This document shows, in pieces, positions 9,276-19,303 of a stretch of 64,000 bases of DNA. This DNA comes from Planctomycetia bacterium (GTDB lineage: Bacteria; Planctomycetota; Planctomycetia; Pirellulales; PNKZ01), in contig JAIOPP010000074.1 of the NCBI GenBank assembly GCA_021413845.1, positions 22,807 through 86,806 on the forward strand. The letters are read 5' to 3'. Every line of letters begins with the position of its first letter. The stretch's first letter is position 1. The notes below the pieces were generated by a model. The model did not search any database. It was not told the origin of the DNA and was given only the letters and a program-made list of their open reading frames with translations. The translations under genes were made by a program, and so were the position numbers.

Positions 9276-11156
9276 TTAAACCAGCAGTTTTTCACGACGA
9301 GGACGAGCCTTCGCGCTCGGCTTCGTCGCGTCGAGCGGAGCCGGTTCCGGTTCTCTCGGCAATGGTCGATTCAGCCTCGCATGCGATTCGCCGACGACTC
9401 GGTATTGCAGCGCTAAGAGGTCGGTAAACGGGCGCTCGATCGGCCACAGGGCGACTCGAATATCGCCCGAGCGGTCGTAGAGGCGGAGCCGCGCGGAAGC
9501 CAATTGCTTGACGAGCCGGGCGCGCAGATCGGTCGTCGCGCCGATATAGAGTCGCTCTCCTTCGGCATTCAGAATGAGATACAAGCCGGGCGCTTCCGGA
9601 ATCCCTTTCTCCCAGCGCTTGCCTGCCACGCGCAGCGGGGTCGCGAACTCGGGCTCCGTTTTCTTCAATTGCTCGGCCCGCACGCGCAGCTGCTTTGCTT
9701 CTTTGCGAAGCTTGAGCGCGGTCCAACGATACTCGAACGCCTTCTTACTGCCGCCGAACTTCATGGCGACGTTGTCGAACTCGGCCGCCAGCGCAGGATC
9801 GCAGAGCAATTCATCGATGCCGACCTGCGGATGCGCGGCCGACATCTTCGCGACCCCGATCTCAGCACCGAAGGCAAACGGCTCGCACGCGCTCCAAGCC
9901 AGCTCCGTCGGCATGGTCGTCGGTACGCCCTTGAGCTTGCCGGCCTTCCGCAAGCGAAACAATGTCGCGTTCCACGAGCGCACGTCGCCCGGCACATGCA
10001 AGGCCCGACAATGCTCGACGAACGCTGCCTGTAGTTTCGGATCGGCCATGACCCGATCGGGCGAGTAGCCATGGCAAGCGCGACGAAATGCTTCGACGAG
10101 GTTCCGCTGCGGATCGTGTTCGATCAACTCCGCTTCCCCGTTCGCTACGACGACCGGCAACGCTTCCGGCTCGGCGACTTCGGGAGCAGCGATCTCGGGA
10201 GCGACGATTTCCGCAGCGGGTTCGACCGGTTGTGCGACTTCGACGATCGCCTCATCTGTTACCGAGACGACTTCCTCAGCAGCTTCCGCCGGCGCCAGCC
10301 CCGGGGTGCGCGGGGCGCTTCGTGTCGGGTCGGCCGATCCTACCAGCGGCGCTCCGACGACTGCTTCTTCCACCCGTCGTCCGCCGCGCTCGGCATAGTC
10401 GGGCGAGAGCTCGAAGCCGATAAAATCGCGGCCGAGTTTCTTCGCCGTCACTAAGGTCGTCGCGCTCCCCGAGAAGGGATCGAGGACTAAATCTCCTTCG
10501 TGCGAGCAACTCCGCACGATGCGCCCCAACAGTTGCTCGGGCATTTGGCAACCGTGGAAGCCGGCCCGTTCTTTGAAGGTGCCGGCGACGCGCGGGAAGT
10601 ACCACGTATCTTCTTCGGCTTGAAAGCAATCGGTGAGATCCTGCGGACGCAGAATCCAGGTGTCGTCCGGCAGCCGCCCTTTGGGGTTCGCGCGGGTATC
10701 GTTGTAAACCAGTTGTCGCGCCGACGGGATCCGATTCTCCGGCGCATCGCCGCGAAACGTAAACGAGGTCGGGTTCTTCACGAAGTAGAACAGGTGCGCG
10801 TGCGAGCGCGTGAACTTGTTCTTGCAATTGACGCCGAACGTGTAGTACCAGACGACCCAACTGCGCGTATGAAAGCCGAGCTCTTGGCTCATCAGCTTAA
10901 GCTCGGCGGCATACTCGTCGCCGATCGCCAGCCAGAACGTGCCGTTCGGTTTCAGCACGCGATGCACGGCCGCGATCCAACCGCGCGACCAATCCAAATA
11001 GTGCTCATGCTCGCGGCGATCGTCGTAGACGTCGTACTTGTAGCCGATGTTGAACGGAGGATCGGCGAACGCCAAGTCGACGATCTCGGCCGGAAGCGCG
11101 TTCAGGCCTGCGACGCAATCGCCGAGATGAATTCGATTGAGGAAATCGGCTGACAT
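9276..11156 (-). CDS. DNA methyltransferase (beta-class N6A/N4C) with duplicated helical module and GIY-YIG-like C-terminal domain
   Basis: A 626-residue multidomain protein. Residues 1-265 form a beta-class amino-methyltransferase: catalytic motif IV DPPF (32-35) precedes the AdoMet motif DPFSGSATT (226-234). Residues 270-345 are an Ala/Glu/Pro/Val-rich linker. Residues 350-495 contain two related ~45-residue helical repeats, each with a DP.L.A.F start (about 372 and 453) and an LRK..K end (402-408 and 483-489). Residues 520-600 look like a GIY-YIG domain: GLY 524-526, YIG 537-539, TDLRAR 542-547 and a terminal NRP. The usual Glu in the ALE-type helix appears as Gln (LALQYR). No separate restriction gene is adjacent. 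Role could be restriction-modification or an orphan regulatory methylase. Confidence 0.85.
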   Translation of the reverse strand: MSADFLNRIHLGDCVAGLNALPAEIVDLAFADPPFNIGYKYDVYDDRREHEHYLDWSRGWIAAVHRVLKPNGTFWLAIGDEYAAELKLMSQELGFHTRSWVVWYYTFGVNCKNKFTRSHAHLFYFVKNPTSFTFRGDAPENRIPSARQLVYNDTRANPKGRLPDDTWILRPQDLTDCFQAEEDTWYFPRVAGTFKERAGFHGCQMPEQLLGRIVRSCSHEGDLVLDPFSGSATTLVTAKKLGRDFIGFELSPDYAERGGRRVEEAVVGAPLVGSADPTRSAPRTPGLAPAEAAEEVVSVTDEAIVEVAQPVEPAAEIVAPEIAAPEVAEPEALPVVVANGEAELIEHDPQRNLVEAFRRACHGYSPDRVMADPKLQAAFVEHCRALHVPGDVRSWNATLFRLRKAGKLKGVPTTMPTELAWSACEPFAFGAEIGVAKMSAAHPQVGIDELLCDPALAAEFDNVAMKFGGSKKAFEYRWTALKLRKEAKQLRVRAEQLKKTEPEFATPLRVAGKRWEKGIPEAPGLYLILNAEGERLYIGATTDLRARLVKQLASARLRLYDRSGDIRVALWPIERPFTDLLALQYRVVGESHARLNRPLPREPEPAPLDATKPSAKARPRREKLLV

Positions 11157-11593
11157 GTGGGCTTCTATCGGTTAAGTGGAGTCGACGTGCGAAGCACAGG
11201 ATTTTAGCGCAAGCGGAGCGCGAGCGCAAGCGGTGCGTAACGTGGAACGGCGCCGCGAGGTCGAATCTTCGTCGCACCGCCGAAATAACCGGTTCGTCGT
11301 CCGACCGGCACCTTCGCCCAGGTCGGGCCGTCGTGGAAAGAATGTTCGTAGCGAGCGCGAATGCGTCCCGTTTCACCTGCCGATGCGTGCGAGGTGTTTT
11401 GCGAGTTTTCCGCTGACGCGCAAGCGAAACATCGCTGAAAAACAGTTTGCGACGTTTACCTCGGCCGACTCTTTACCGATTCAAAATCAACGACTAACTT
11501 GGAGCCTTCTTATTCATCTCGGCGCGCTCGATGAGTGCTTCTCTTTCCTAACACTTCTTCTTCGCTTTTGATTCTACCAGGAACCTTTCGACC
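11157..11593. other. Intergenic region upstream of amt; no gene seen
   Basis: 437 nt between the divergent methyltransferase and amt genes. No convincing ORF, tRNA or terminator. It contains GCGCAAGCGGTGCG near 11225-11238, related to the dispersed GCGAAAYCGCAAGCGG motif. I looked for a sigma-54 GG-N10-GC signature before amt and found no good match. Confidence 0.4.
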
Positions 11594-13051
11594 ATGAATC
11601 GACTCCTTAGCGCCGCGGCCTGGGCTGCTTTGCTTCTCGCAACTTGCTTATCGGCCTCGGCACCGGCGCAAGCGCCGGCCGCTCCGGCAAGCGAACCCGT
11701 TGCCGCCGAGCCGGCCGCGGCCTCGTTCGACCACGGCGACCACGCCTGGATGCTCACTTCCGCAGCGCTCGTCCTCTTCATGACCGCGCCGGGCCTCGCG
11801 ATGTTCTACAGCGGCTTGGTCCGTAAGAAGAACGTACTCGGCGTGATGATGCAGTGCGTGTTTCTCATGGGCCTGATGACGATCATCTGGGCTACCTACG
11901 GCTACTCGCTCTGCTTCGGCGGCAGCGGCGGCACGCCCGAGGATGTCGAAAAGACCGGCTACAGCCGTTGGATCGGCACCGGCGAGTATCTGTTGATGAA
12001 AGGGGTGCAGCCGACCTTAGGCGCCGACGGCAAGCCGAGCTATCCGATGGAAGGTGCGATCCCGCGCCTGACCCATATGGTTTATCAAGGGATGTTCTTC
12101 ATCATCACGCCGGCGCTGATTTGCGGAGCGTTCGCCGAACGGATGAAGTTCAGCACGTTCGTCGTCTTCAGCGTCCTCTGGGGGACGTTCGTCTATTGCC
12201 CTCTCTGCCATTGGGTGTGGGACGGCGGGATCCTCGCCTTCGGCAGCCCTCATGCGGTGTTCGGCACGTTCAAAACCGGCGCGCTCGACTTCGCCGGCGG
12301 AACGGTCGTGCATATCAGCTCCGGCATAACGGCGCTCCTCTGCGCCGTCGTGCTCGGCAAGCGTCTCGGCTACGGCCAAGAAGCGATGCCTCCGCACAAC
12401 CTTACTTACACCGTGCTCGGCGCGGCGATGCTTTGGGTCGGGTGGTTCGGCTTCAATGCCGGTAGCGCGCTCTCGGCCGGCGACTTGGCCGCCAGCGCGT
12501 TCGTCGCCACGCATTTCGCCGCCGCCGCCGGAACGCTTGCTTGGCCGACCTTGGAATGGATCTTCCACGGCAAGCCCACCGTCCTCGGAGCGTGCTCCGG
12601 TGCCGTAGCCGGGCTCGTCGTCATCACCCCGGCGGCGGGCTTCGTGCAGCCGATGTCGGCCATCATCATGGGCCTGCTCGCCGGTTGCGTCTGCTACGTC
12701 GCTTGTACGTCGTTGAAGCGCAAGTTCAAGTACGACGACTCGCTCGACGCGTTCGGCGTGCACGGCGTCGGCGGCACGCTCGGAGCCATTCTTACCGGCG
12801 TCTTCGCGACCCGCGTCGTTACCGATCCCATCGTGTCGGGCGGGAGCGAACTCGGCTTGCTCGAAGGGGGCCCGCTGTTGGTTCCGCAAATCGCCGCGGC
12901 CGGCGTGACGATCGTCTATTCGGTCGCCGTGTCGTTCGTCTTGCTCAAGGTGCTCGACCTCACGATGGGGCTCCGCGCCACGCAAGTCGACGAAGGCCAA
13001 GGGCTGGACTACAGCCAACACGGCGAAGAGGGATACCTGTTCCTCTCGTAG
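11594..13051 (+). CDS. amt: Ammonium transporter (Amt/MEP/Rh family)
   Basis: A 485-residue integral membrane protein that conducts ammonium/ammonia. A cleavable signal peptide (about 1-27) and an Ala/Pro-rich mature N-terminus precede the first helix, as in many bacterial Amt proteins; about 11 transmembrane helices follow. The Amt signature is clear (DFAGGTVVHISSG), with pore-region PHNLTYTVLGAAMLWVGWFGFN and a later HGVGG. AGGAA lies 11 nt before the ATG. The P-II gene follows 201 nt downstream in the same direction, the classic amtB-glnK partnership in which P-II blocks the channel when nitrogen is plentiful. Confidence 0.97.
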   Translation: MNRLLSAAAWAALLLATCLSASAPAQAPAAPASEPVAAEPAAASFDHGDHAWMLTSAALVLFMTAPGLAMFYSGLVRKKNVLGVMMQCVFLMGLMTIIWATYGYSLCFGGSGGTPEDVEKTGYSRWIGTGEYLLMKGVQPTLGADGKPSYPMEGAIPRLTHMVYQGMFFIITPALICGAFAERMKFSTFVVFSVLWGTFVYCPLCHWVWDGGILAFGSPHAVFGTFKTGALDFAGGTVVHISSGITALLCAVVLGKRLGYGQEAMPPHNLTYTVLGAAMLWVGWFGFNAGSALSAGDLAASAFVATHFAAAAGTLAWPTLEWIFHGKPTVLGACSGAVAGLVVITPAAGFVQPMSAIIMGLLAGCVCYVACTSLKRKFKYDDSLDAFGVHGVGGTLGAILTGVFATRVVTDPIVSGGSELGLLEGGPLLVPQIAAAGVTIVYSVAVSFVLLKVLDLTMGLRATQVDEGQGLDYSQHGEEGYLFLS

Positions 13052-13112
13052 TTCGGCTGCTTCCGCAGAATCAGCTTCGCCGTCGGTGTTCTTGCGCCGC
13101 CGGCTTGCATTC

Positions 13113-13591
<479 letters not shown>

Positions 13592-13720
13592 GCCTCGCGC
13601 GCATCGGCTCGAACATTCCTCGCGGCGACGGGGCAAAACCCGTTGCGACCGGCTGCGCGGCCGCTTAGGCTAAGTGCATCCACCCGCCGCCCTGCCGCGA
13701 TGCGTATGTCGCGCTTCCAA

Positions 13721-13740
13721 CGGCCGGTTTACACCGGCCG
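13721..13740 (+). repeat. Perfect hairpin just upstream of the haem/propeller protein gene
   Basis: CGGCCGGT (13721-13728), loop TTAC, ACCGGCCG (13733-13740). The stem ends 21 nt before the ATG at 13762 and has no T-run, so it is not a terminator for the preceding P-II gene. It could be a 5'-end mRNA stability element or limit ribosome access. Confidence 0.35.
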
Positions 13741-13761
13741 CTCGCCTCAGAGAGATTCGTC

Positions 13762-16700
13762 ATGCCCCTGCGCATTCACCGTGTCTATACGTTTGTATCG
13801 CTCGCCGGACTTCTCGCCGGAATCGCTTTGCTTACGGTGCGCCTTAACGCCGTTGAGCCGCAGACCGCCGTAGCCACGCCGTCGAAAGAAGACCTGCTCA
13901 AGCAAGATTTCAAGTCGCAGTTGCCGCGCATCGCTCCGACCGAGCCGGCCGACGCGCTGAAAACGTTTACCGTAGCGCCGGGCTTTAAGATCGAGCAGGT
14001 GGCCGCCGAGCCGCTGGTGAATAGTCCCGTCGCGATGGAATGGGACGAGAACGGCCGGTTGTTCGTGTGCGAGATGCGCGGCTACAGCGAGAACCGCGAC
14101 GAGAGCCTGAGCCGGGTCAGCATGCTCGAAGACGTCGACGGCGACGGCCGGTTCGACAAGAGCACCGTCTTCGCCGATAAGCTCCTCTGGCCGACCGCGG
14201 TCTTCTGCTACGACGGCGGCCTCTTCGTCGGCGATGCTCCCGACGTCTTCTACTTCAAAGACACCGACGGCGACGGAAAAGCCGACGTGAAGAAGCACGT
14301 CTACACCGGCTTCGGCAACTCCAACGTGCAAGGCCTGCTCAACTGCTTCCGCTGGGGCCTCGACAACAAGATCCATCTGGCGACGAGCAGCACCGGCGGC
14401 GATGTGCGCAAGGCCGGCCCGGGCATCGACCCCAAGACGGCGAAGACCGTGAACGTGCGCGGCCGCGACATCGCGTTCAACCCCAACACCTACGACTTCG
14501 AGCTCACGAGCGGCGCGTCGCAACACGGGATGTCGTTCGACGACTGGGGCCGGAAGTTCGTCTCGTCGAACTCGAACCACATTCAGCAAGTGATGTACGA
14601 AGATCGGTACGTCGCGCGCAATCCGTTTCTCTCGGCCCCGGATGCGCGCGTGAGCATCGCCGCCGATGGCCCGCAAGCCGAAGTGTTTCGCAAGAGCCCG
14701 GTGGAGCCGTGGCGCATCATTCGCACCCAGTTGCGGGTCTCCGGAGCCGTGAAAGGCATGGTCGAAGGAGGAGGTCGGCCGGCGGGCTACTTCACCGGCG
14801 CCGGCGGCGTGACGATCTATCGCGGCGATGCGTTTCCCGACGAATGGAAGGGGATCGCGATCGTCGGCGATGTCGGCAGCAACCTCGTTCATCGCAAGCG
14901 GCTCGAACCGAACGGCCTCGAGTTCATCGCCCGCCGCATCGACGACAAAAGTGAGTTCGTCGCTTCGACCGACGTTTGGTTTCGCCCGGCGCAGTATGCC
15001 AACGGGCCCGACGGCGCGCTCTACATCATGGACGTCTACCGCGAAGTGATCGAGCACCCGGCGAGCATCCCGCCGATGATCAAGCAACACCTTGACCTCA
15101 CGGCCGGCCGCGATCGCGGACGCCTCTACCGCGTGATCCCCGAGAAAGGATTCCAACAACGCCCGACGCCGAAGCTCGGCAGCGCCACGACCGCCGAGCT
15201 CGTCGCCCTACTGGAACACCCCAACGCCTGGCACCGCGAAACAGCCGCCCGCTTGCTCTACACGCGGCAAGATAAATCGGCGATCGAGCCGCTGAAGAAA
15301 CTCGCGGCCGAATCGAAGTCGCCGCTCGGCCGGATGCACGCACTCTATGCACTCGACGGGCTCCGGGCTCTGAATGAATCGCTGATCGCCGCGGCATTCG
15401 ACGATCGGCATCCGCAAGTTCGCAAGCACGCCGTGCGTCTTGCGGAACGGTTTATCAACTCGCCTAAGAGCGGACTTTTGAGTCGCTTGGCCGCACTCGC
15501 CGACGATCGCGACGCGGAGGTTCGCTATCAACTGGCATTCTCACTGGGATCGATTTTCGAATTCGGCGGTTACGACGAAGGGGTCGTATCTTTCATGTTT
15601 CCGGCGGTCAAGCTTGCGAAACGCGACGCCGCCGACAAATGGGCGTCGCTTGCGCTGGTCAGTTCGATGCGTGACGGTGCGCCGGCCTTTCTCGACGCGA
15701 CCCTTTCCGACGACAACGCCGCTTACGCCGACCTGCCGCAAATCCGCCCGTTGATCGAACGCCTGGTCGCCCAAGTCGCACTGCAAGACGATGAGATCGC
15801 GGTACCGATGGTGGTCGAAAGATTCAACGGAATCTCCGCAAGCCGCACCGATACGGCGCTCGCCGTGGCGCGCGGACTGATAACGGGACTCAAGAAGCCG
15901 ACGAGCCAAGTCACCAAACTGGCGACCGCCGGAAAACTCGATAAGCTGAAAACGATCATAAGCTCGATGCTCAGCCGAAACTCGGCGATCGCCGTCGATT
16001 CGGAAGCGCCTCTCAAGGCTCGCATTTCCGCCATCGACGAACTCGCCGTCGGCAAGTTCGTCGAAATGCAGCCGACGCTGATAAAACTGATCGACAACCG
16101 CCAACCGATCGAAGTGCAACTCGGTGCGGTCGCCGTCCTCGGTCGCTACGTCGACGCCGGCGTGGCCGAGGTCGTGCTCGGGGCGTGGCCGAAACTGAGC
16201 CCGACGATCAAAGAGCCCGCACTCGAAGTCCTGTTCGCACGGCCCGAACGAATCGCCGCGCTGCTCGACGCGCTCGAGGCCGGCAAGTTCAACGCCGGCG
16301 ATCTGCCGCCGGCCCGCGTGCAAACCTTGCTCGCCACCGGCGACCCCGCGCGCAAGGCTCGCGCCGAGAAATTGCTCGGCGCGATGCGCCCCAGCCGGCG
16401 GTCTGATGTCGTCGCCGCGTATCGCGAAGCGCTTGCCATTGCGGGCGACGTCGCCCGCGGGCGCGAGACCTTCAAGAAGAACTGCACGGCATGCCATAAG
16501 GCCGAAGGGGCCGGCCACGAAATCGGCCCGAACCTCTCGACGATCAAGACCCGCGGCGCCGAGACGATCCTCACGAACGTCCTCGACCCAAGCCGCGAAG
16601 TGAACCCGCAGTTCGTCAACTACATGCTCATCACCGACGACGGCCGAACCGTCACAGGGCTCATCTCCGCCGAAAGCGCCACGGCCGTGACGCTCAAACG

Positions 16701-16848
16701 GGCCGAAGGCCAGAGCGATACCGTGCTCCGCGTGAACATCGACGAGCTCCTCGGCACCGGCCTTTCGCTGATGCCCGAAGGCTTAGAGCAAAAGATCGAC
16801 AAGCAAGGGATGGCCGACCTCATTGCGTACATCATGCAGCTGCAGTGA
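13762..16848 (+). CDS. Secreted PVC-type protein: beta-propeller-like dehydrogenase domain, HEAT-like region, C-terminal haem-c site
   Basis: A 1028-residue protein with an N-terminal signal/anchor (VYTFVSLAGLLAGIALLTV). Residues ~70-450 form the propeller-like 'membrane-bound dehydrogenase' region common in Planctomycetes (FKIEQVAAEPLVNSPVAMEWDENGRLFVCEMRGY-type start, DGDGDGRFDKS metal-like turn, NGPDGALYIMDVYREV). Residues ~470-880 look like HEAT repeats. The C-terminus carries a class I cytochrome c-like domain with CTACH (C908, C911, H912) and a later Met-rich segment (SLMPEGL) that could supply the axial ligand. Probably a periplasmic sugar or polyol oxidoreductase; the substrate cannot be inferred. 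Confidence 0.88.
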   Translation: MPLRIHRVYTFVSLAGLLAGIALLTVRLNAVEPQTAVATPSKEDLLKQDFKSQLPRIAPTEPADALKTFTVAPGFKIEQVAAEPLVNSPVAMEWDENGRLFVCEMRGYSENRDESLSRVSMLEDVDGDGRFDKSTVFADKLLWPTAVFCYDGGLFVGDAPDVFYFKDTDGDGKADVKKHVYTGFGNSNVQGLLNCFRWGLDNKIHLATSSTGGDVRKAGPGIDPKTAKTVNVRGRDIAFNPNTYDFELTSGASQHGMSFDDWGRKFVSSNSNHIQQVMYEDRYVARNPFLSAPDARVSIAADGPQAEVFRKSPVEPWRIIRTQLRVSGAVKGMVEGGGRPAGYFTGAGGVTIYRGDAFPDEWKGIAIVGDVGSNLVHRKRLEPNGLEFIARRIDDKSEFVASTDVWFRPAQYANGPDGALYIMDVYREVIEHPASIPPMIKQHLDLTAGRDRGRLYRVIPEKGFQQRPTPKLGSATTAELVALLEHPNAWHRETAARLLYTRQDKSAIEPLKKLAAESKSPLGRMHALYALDGLRALNESLIAAAFDDRHPQVRKHAVRLAERFINSPKSGLLSRLAALADDRDAEVRYQLAFSLGSIFEFGGYDEGVVSFMFPAVKLAKRDAADKWASLALVSSMRDGAPAFLDATLSDDNAAYADLPQIRPLIERLVAQVALQDDEIAVPMVVERFNGISASRTDTALAVARGLITGLKKPTSQVTKLATAGKLDKLKTIISSMLSRNSAIAVDSEAPLKARISAIDELAVGKFVEMQPTLIKLIDNRQPIEVQLGAVAVLGRYVDAGVAEVVLGAWPKLSPTIKEPALEVLFARPERIAALLDALEAGKFNAGDLPPARVQTLLATGDPARKARAEKLLGAMRPSRRSDVVAAYREALAIAGDVARGRETFKKNCTACHKAEGAGHEIGPNLSTIKTRGAETILTNVLDPSREVNPQFVNYMLITDDGRTVTGLISAESATAVTLKRAEGQSDTVLRVNIDELLGTGLSLMPEGLEQKIDKQGMADLIAYIMQLQ

Positions 16849-16945
16849 CGCTCCGAGGCGAGCGGGGTGCCGTCAGGCCCCCGTTGGGAGCTGCCATACG
16901 CCTCGCGCTGCCGGTTCGATCGTTCACACCACTGTCGAGGACGCC

Positions 16946-18364
16946 ATGCATCGCACGATTCTCACGTCGCTCGTGTTCTTCAGCCTCTTTGCGAGCGCCG
17001 CTTCCGGCAATGCCGCCGAAGCATGGCGGGCCGGAGTCGCCGAAACCAGCATCACCCCCGCCGAGCCGATGTGGATGTCGGGCTACGGCGCTCGCACCGC
17101 GCCGGCCGAAGGGACGCAAGACGAGCTGATGGCGAAAGCGGTCGTGCTGGAGTCGAGCGACGCCGCCGGAGCCTCGAGCGCCGGCCGCAAGTCGCGCGTC
17201 GTCTTGATCACGCTCGACCTGGTCGGCATCGATCGGGCGATCTCGCTCGAGCTCGGCCGCCGACTGCACGAGAAGTTCGGCCTCGAGCGCCGACAAATCG
17301 CGATCAACTGCTCGCACACGCATTGCGGGCCCGTCGTCGGCACGAACCTCGGGGCGATGTATTCCCTGACCGACGCGCAATGGAAACAAGTCGCCGATTA
17401 CCAAGTCGTGCTGCTCGATAAGATCGTCGACGTCGTCGGCCGCGCGCTGGCCGATCTCGCGCCGGTGCGCCCCAGTTGGGGCTCGGGCACGGCGACGTTC
17501 GCCGTCAACCGCCGCGAGAACAAAGAGAAGGAAGTGCCTGCGCTCCGCGCGCAAGGGGCAACGCTCCGGGGCCCGATCGATCACGATGTTCCGGTCCTCG
17601 CGCTGCACGCAGCCGACGGCCGGCTGAAGGCCGTCGTGTTCGGCTATGCCTGCCATGCGACGACGCTCGGCTTTCAGAAATGGTGCGCCGACTATCCCGG
17701 CTACGCCTACCGCACGCTGCAAACATCGCATCCCGGCACCGTCGCTCTCTTCTGGGCCGGCTGCGGCGCCGATCAAAACCCGATCCCGCGCCGAACCCTC
17801 GAATACGCCGAGCAATACGGCCGGCAACTCGCGGCAGCGGTCGAGAAAGTCCTCGCGTCGGGCACGTTGAAGCCGATCGCCGGCACGATCGACGCGCGCT
17901 ACGAAGAAGTCTCGCTCGACCTCGCGCACCTCCCGACCAGTGCCGAGCTAGAAGCGACCGCGGCGAAGGGGAACAAGTACGAGCAAGGCCGCGCGCGGCG
18001 CCTGCTGGCGACCATCGCGAAGGAAGGGAAACTCGCGCCGACGTATCCCTACCCAGTCGAAACGTGGCAACTCGGCGACGGCCCGCGCTGGGTGATCCTC
18101 GGCGGCGAGGTAGTCGTCGACTACGCACTGCGAATCAAGCAAGAGCGGACGCCGGCCGAGACGAGCGCCGCCGCGATCGACCCGACGCGCACCTGGGTCG
18201 CCGGCTACTCGAACGACGTGATGGCCTACATTCCCTCCCGCCGCGTGCTGGCCGAAGGAGGCTACGAAGGAGCCACCTCGATGATCTACTACGGCCTCCC
18301 GAGCCCCTGGGCCCCGATGCTGGAAGAAGCGATCATCCGCGCCGTACGCGGCGAGCGCCGGTAG
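16946..18364 (+). CDS. Secreted neutral/alkaline ceramidase-like hydrolase
   Basis: A 472-residue protein from ATG 16946. The signal peptide (RTILTSLVFFSLFASAASGNAAEA) leads directly into the family start WRAGVAETSITP. Zinc-site motifs of neutral ceramidases are present: HTHCGP and GYACHATTL, plus WAGCGADQNP. It is shorter than the ~650-residue bacterial ceramidases and lacks an obvious C-terminal Ig-like domain, matching the planctomycete 'ceramidase N-terminal domain only' proteins whose substrates are undetermined. The frame is open further upstream (to 16823), but only the ATG at 16946 gives a signal peptide. It follows the haem protein by 97 nt. Confidence 0.85.
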   Translation: MHRTILTSLVFFSLFASAASGNAAEAWRAGVAETSITPAEPMWMSGYGARTAPAEGTQDELMAKAVVLESSDAAGASSAGRKSRVVLITLDLVGIDRAISLELGRRLHEKFGLERRQIAINCSHTHCGPVVGTNLGAMYSLTDAQWKQVADYQVVLLDKIVDVVGRALADLAPVRPSWGSGTATFAVNRRENKEKEVPALRAQGATLRGPIDHDVPVLALHAADGRLKAVVFGYACHATTLGFQKWCADYPGYAYRTLQTSHPGTVALFWAGCGADQNPIPRRTLEYAEQYGRQLAAAVEKVLASGTLKPIAGTIDARYEEVSLDLAHLPTSAELEATAAKGNKYEQGRARRLLATIAKEGKLAPTYPYPVETWQLGDGPRWVILGGEVVVDYALRIKQERTPAETSAAAIDPTRTWVAGYSNDVMAYIPSRRVLAEGGYEGATSMIYYGLPSPWAPMLEEAIIRAVRGERR

Positions 18365-18499
18365 GCGAACGAGCGGTAAGCTTGGCTCCGCTACCGAACG
18401 TTATAGGGCTGAATGGCTTTGAAGCCCTTCACGTGAGTGCGTTCCCTTAGACCGATAAATTCGTTCATTTTGGCCCCCTCACGTGGTAAGACGGCAAGC

Positions 18500-18739
18500 A
18501 TGGATCGCGATTTTGAAATCGATCGTATTCGTGAACGTCTCATCGCCGGTTGTTCGGCAGAGGAGTTCGCAGAAATGCGATGTCCGGTATGCAACTCGCC
18601 GCTTGTTATCAACGTCCATCCGAACCACCGAGTATTCTTTGTTCGTTGTGCGGTAACCGCGGAACACATCGGTTTTCATGAAGAATCCGTTGCGAAGCCT
18701 GAGTGGTGGAAACAATGCATTCGCGGCGCCTGGTATTAG
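18500..18739 (+). CDS. Small CxxC (zinc-ribbon-like) hypothetical protein
   Basis: A 79-residue protein starting MDRDFEIDRIRERL. An N-terminal acidic/amphipathic helix is followed by MRCPVCNSPLVINVHPNHRV and later RCAVTAEHIGFH; the CPVC pair plus Cys/His further on could form a zinc site, although the second half of a classical ribbon is irregular. It ends WWKQCIRGAWY. I do not recognise a family. GC content and codon choice are lower than the neighbours, which may mean a different origin. The frame is open 21 codons further upstream, but the internal ATG gives the more plausible N-terminus. Confidence 0.5.
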   Translation: MDRDFEIDRIRERLIAGCSAEEFAEMRCPVCNSPLVINVHPNHRVFFVRCAVTAEHIGFHEESVAKPEWWKQCIRGAWY

Positions 18740-19230
18740 ATAGCCGAAATGCCATGTCGCGATTGCCGCGAAAGACCAACCAAGGCCTTTTGCACGGCGA
18801 TCGATGCGCGCAAATCCAGCGGAGTTTATGCGCCCCGTATAAAGGGAGCAAAGAATAAGCCGCAATCCTGGCCCAAGAACTTCCGTTGAAATCCGGTTCC
18901 CTCCCGGGCATGATGCGGGGCGTGGAGGAGACACGTACCGATCCCGAGGGGATTTTCGACACGTCGCCGTGAAGATCATTCACGGTGACGACGAATCTCC
19001 GTTGTGAACTCGAGCCCGACGGGCGCCGCTTGTCGCTCCGGACGGGTCAGGGAAATCGACCGCTGGAACTTTTGCTCGAGGCGCGGCGGACCAACGAGGC
19101 CGCGCCGGTTCGAGTCGTGCGTTCGGCTTCATCGCCGAGCGCCGGTCGGTGCAACGGAGACGCTTGCGAGCCGCAGAGATGGAGCAACCGGGCCGAGCCT
19201 CATCGCTCGGCGCGTGGGCTCTTGCTCGGT

Positions 19231-19303
19231 GGTCCGTCTTCTCCCGGCCTGCGAGGGTGCGACGAACGGTCTTCATCTGCCGGCGCTCGAGGGTGCGAGG
19301 TAC
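19231..19303. repeat. Two imperfect tandem 36-37-nt repeats
   Basis: Unit A (19231-19267) and unit B (19268-19303) both begin GGTC, carry CCGGC in the middle, share CGAGGGTGCGA and end AC. A further GGTCCGACCTT at 19304 may begin a third, decayed unit. They sit in the gene-free GC-rich region. Confidence 0.5.
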
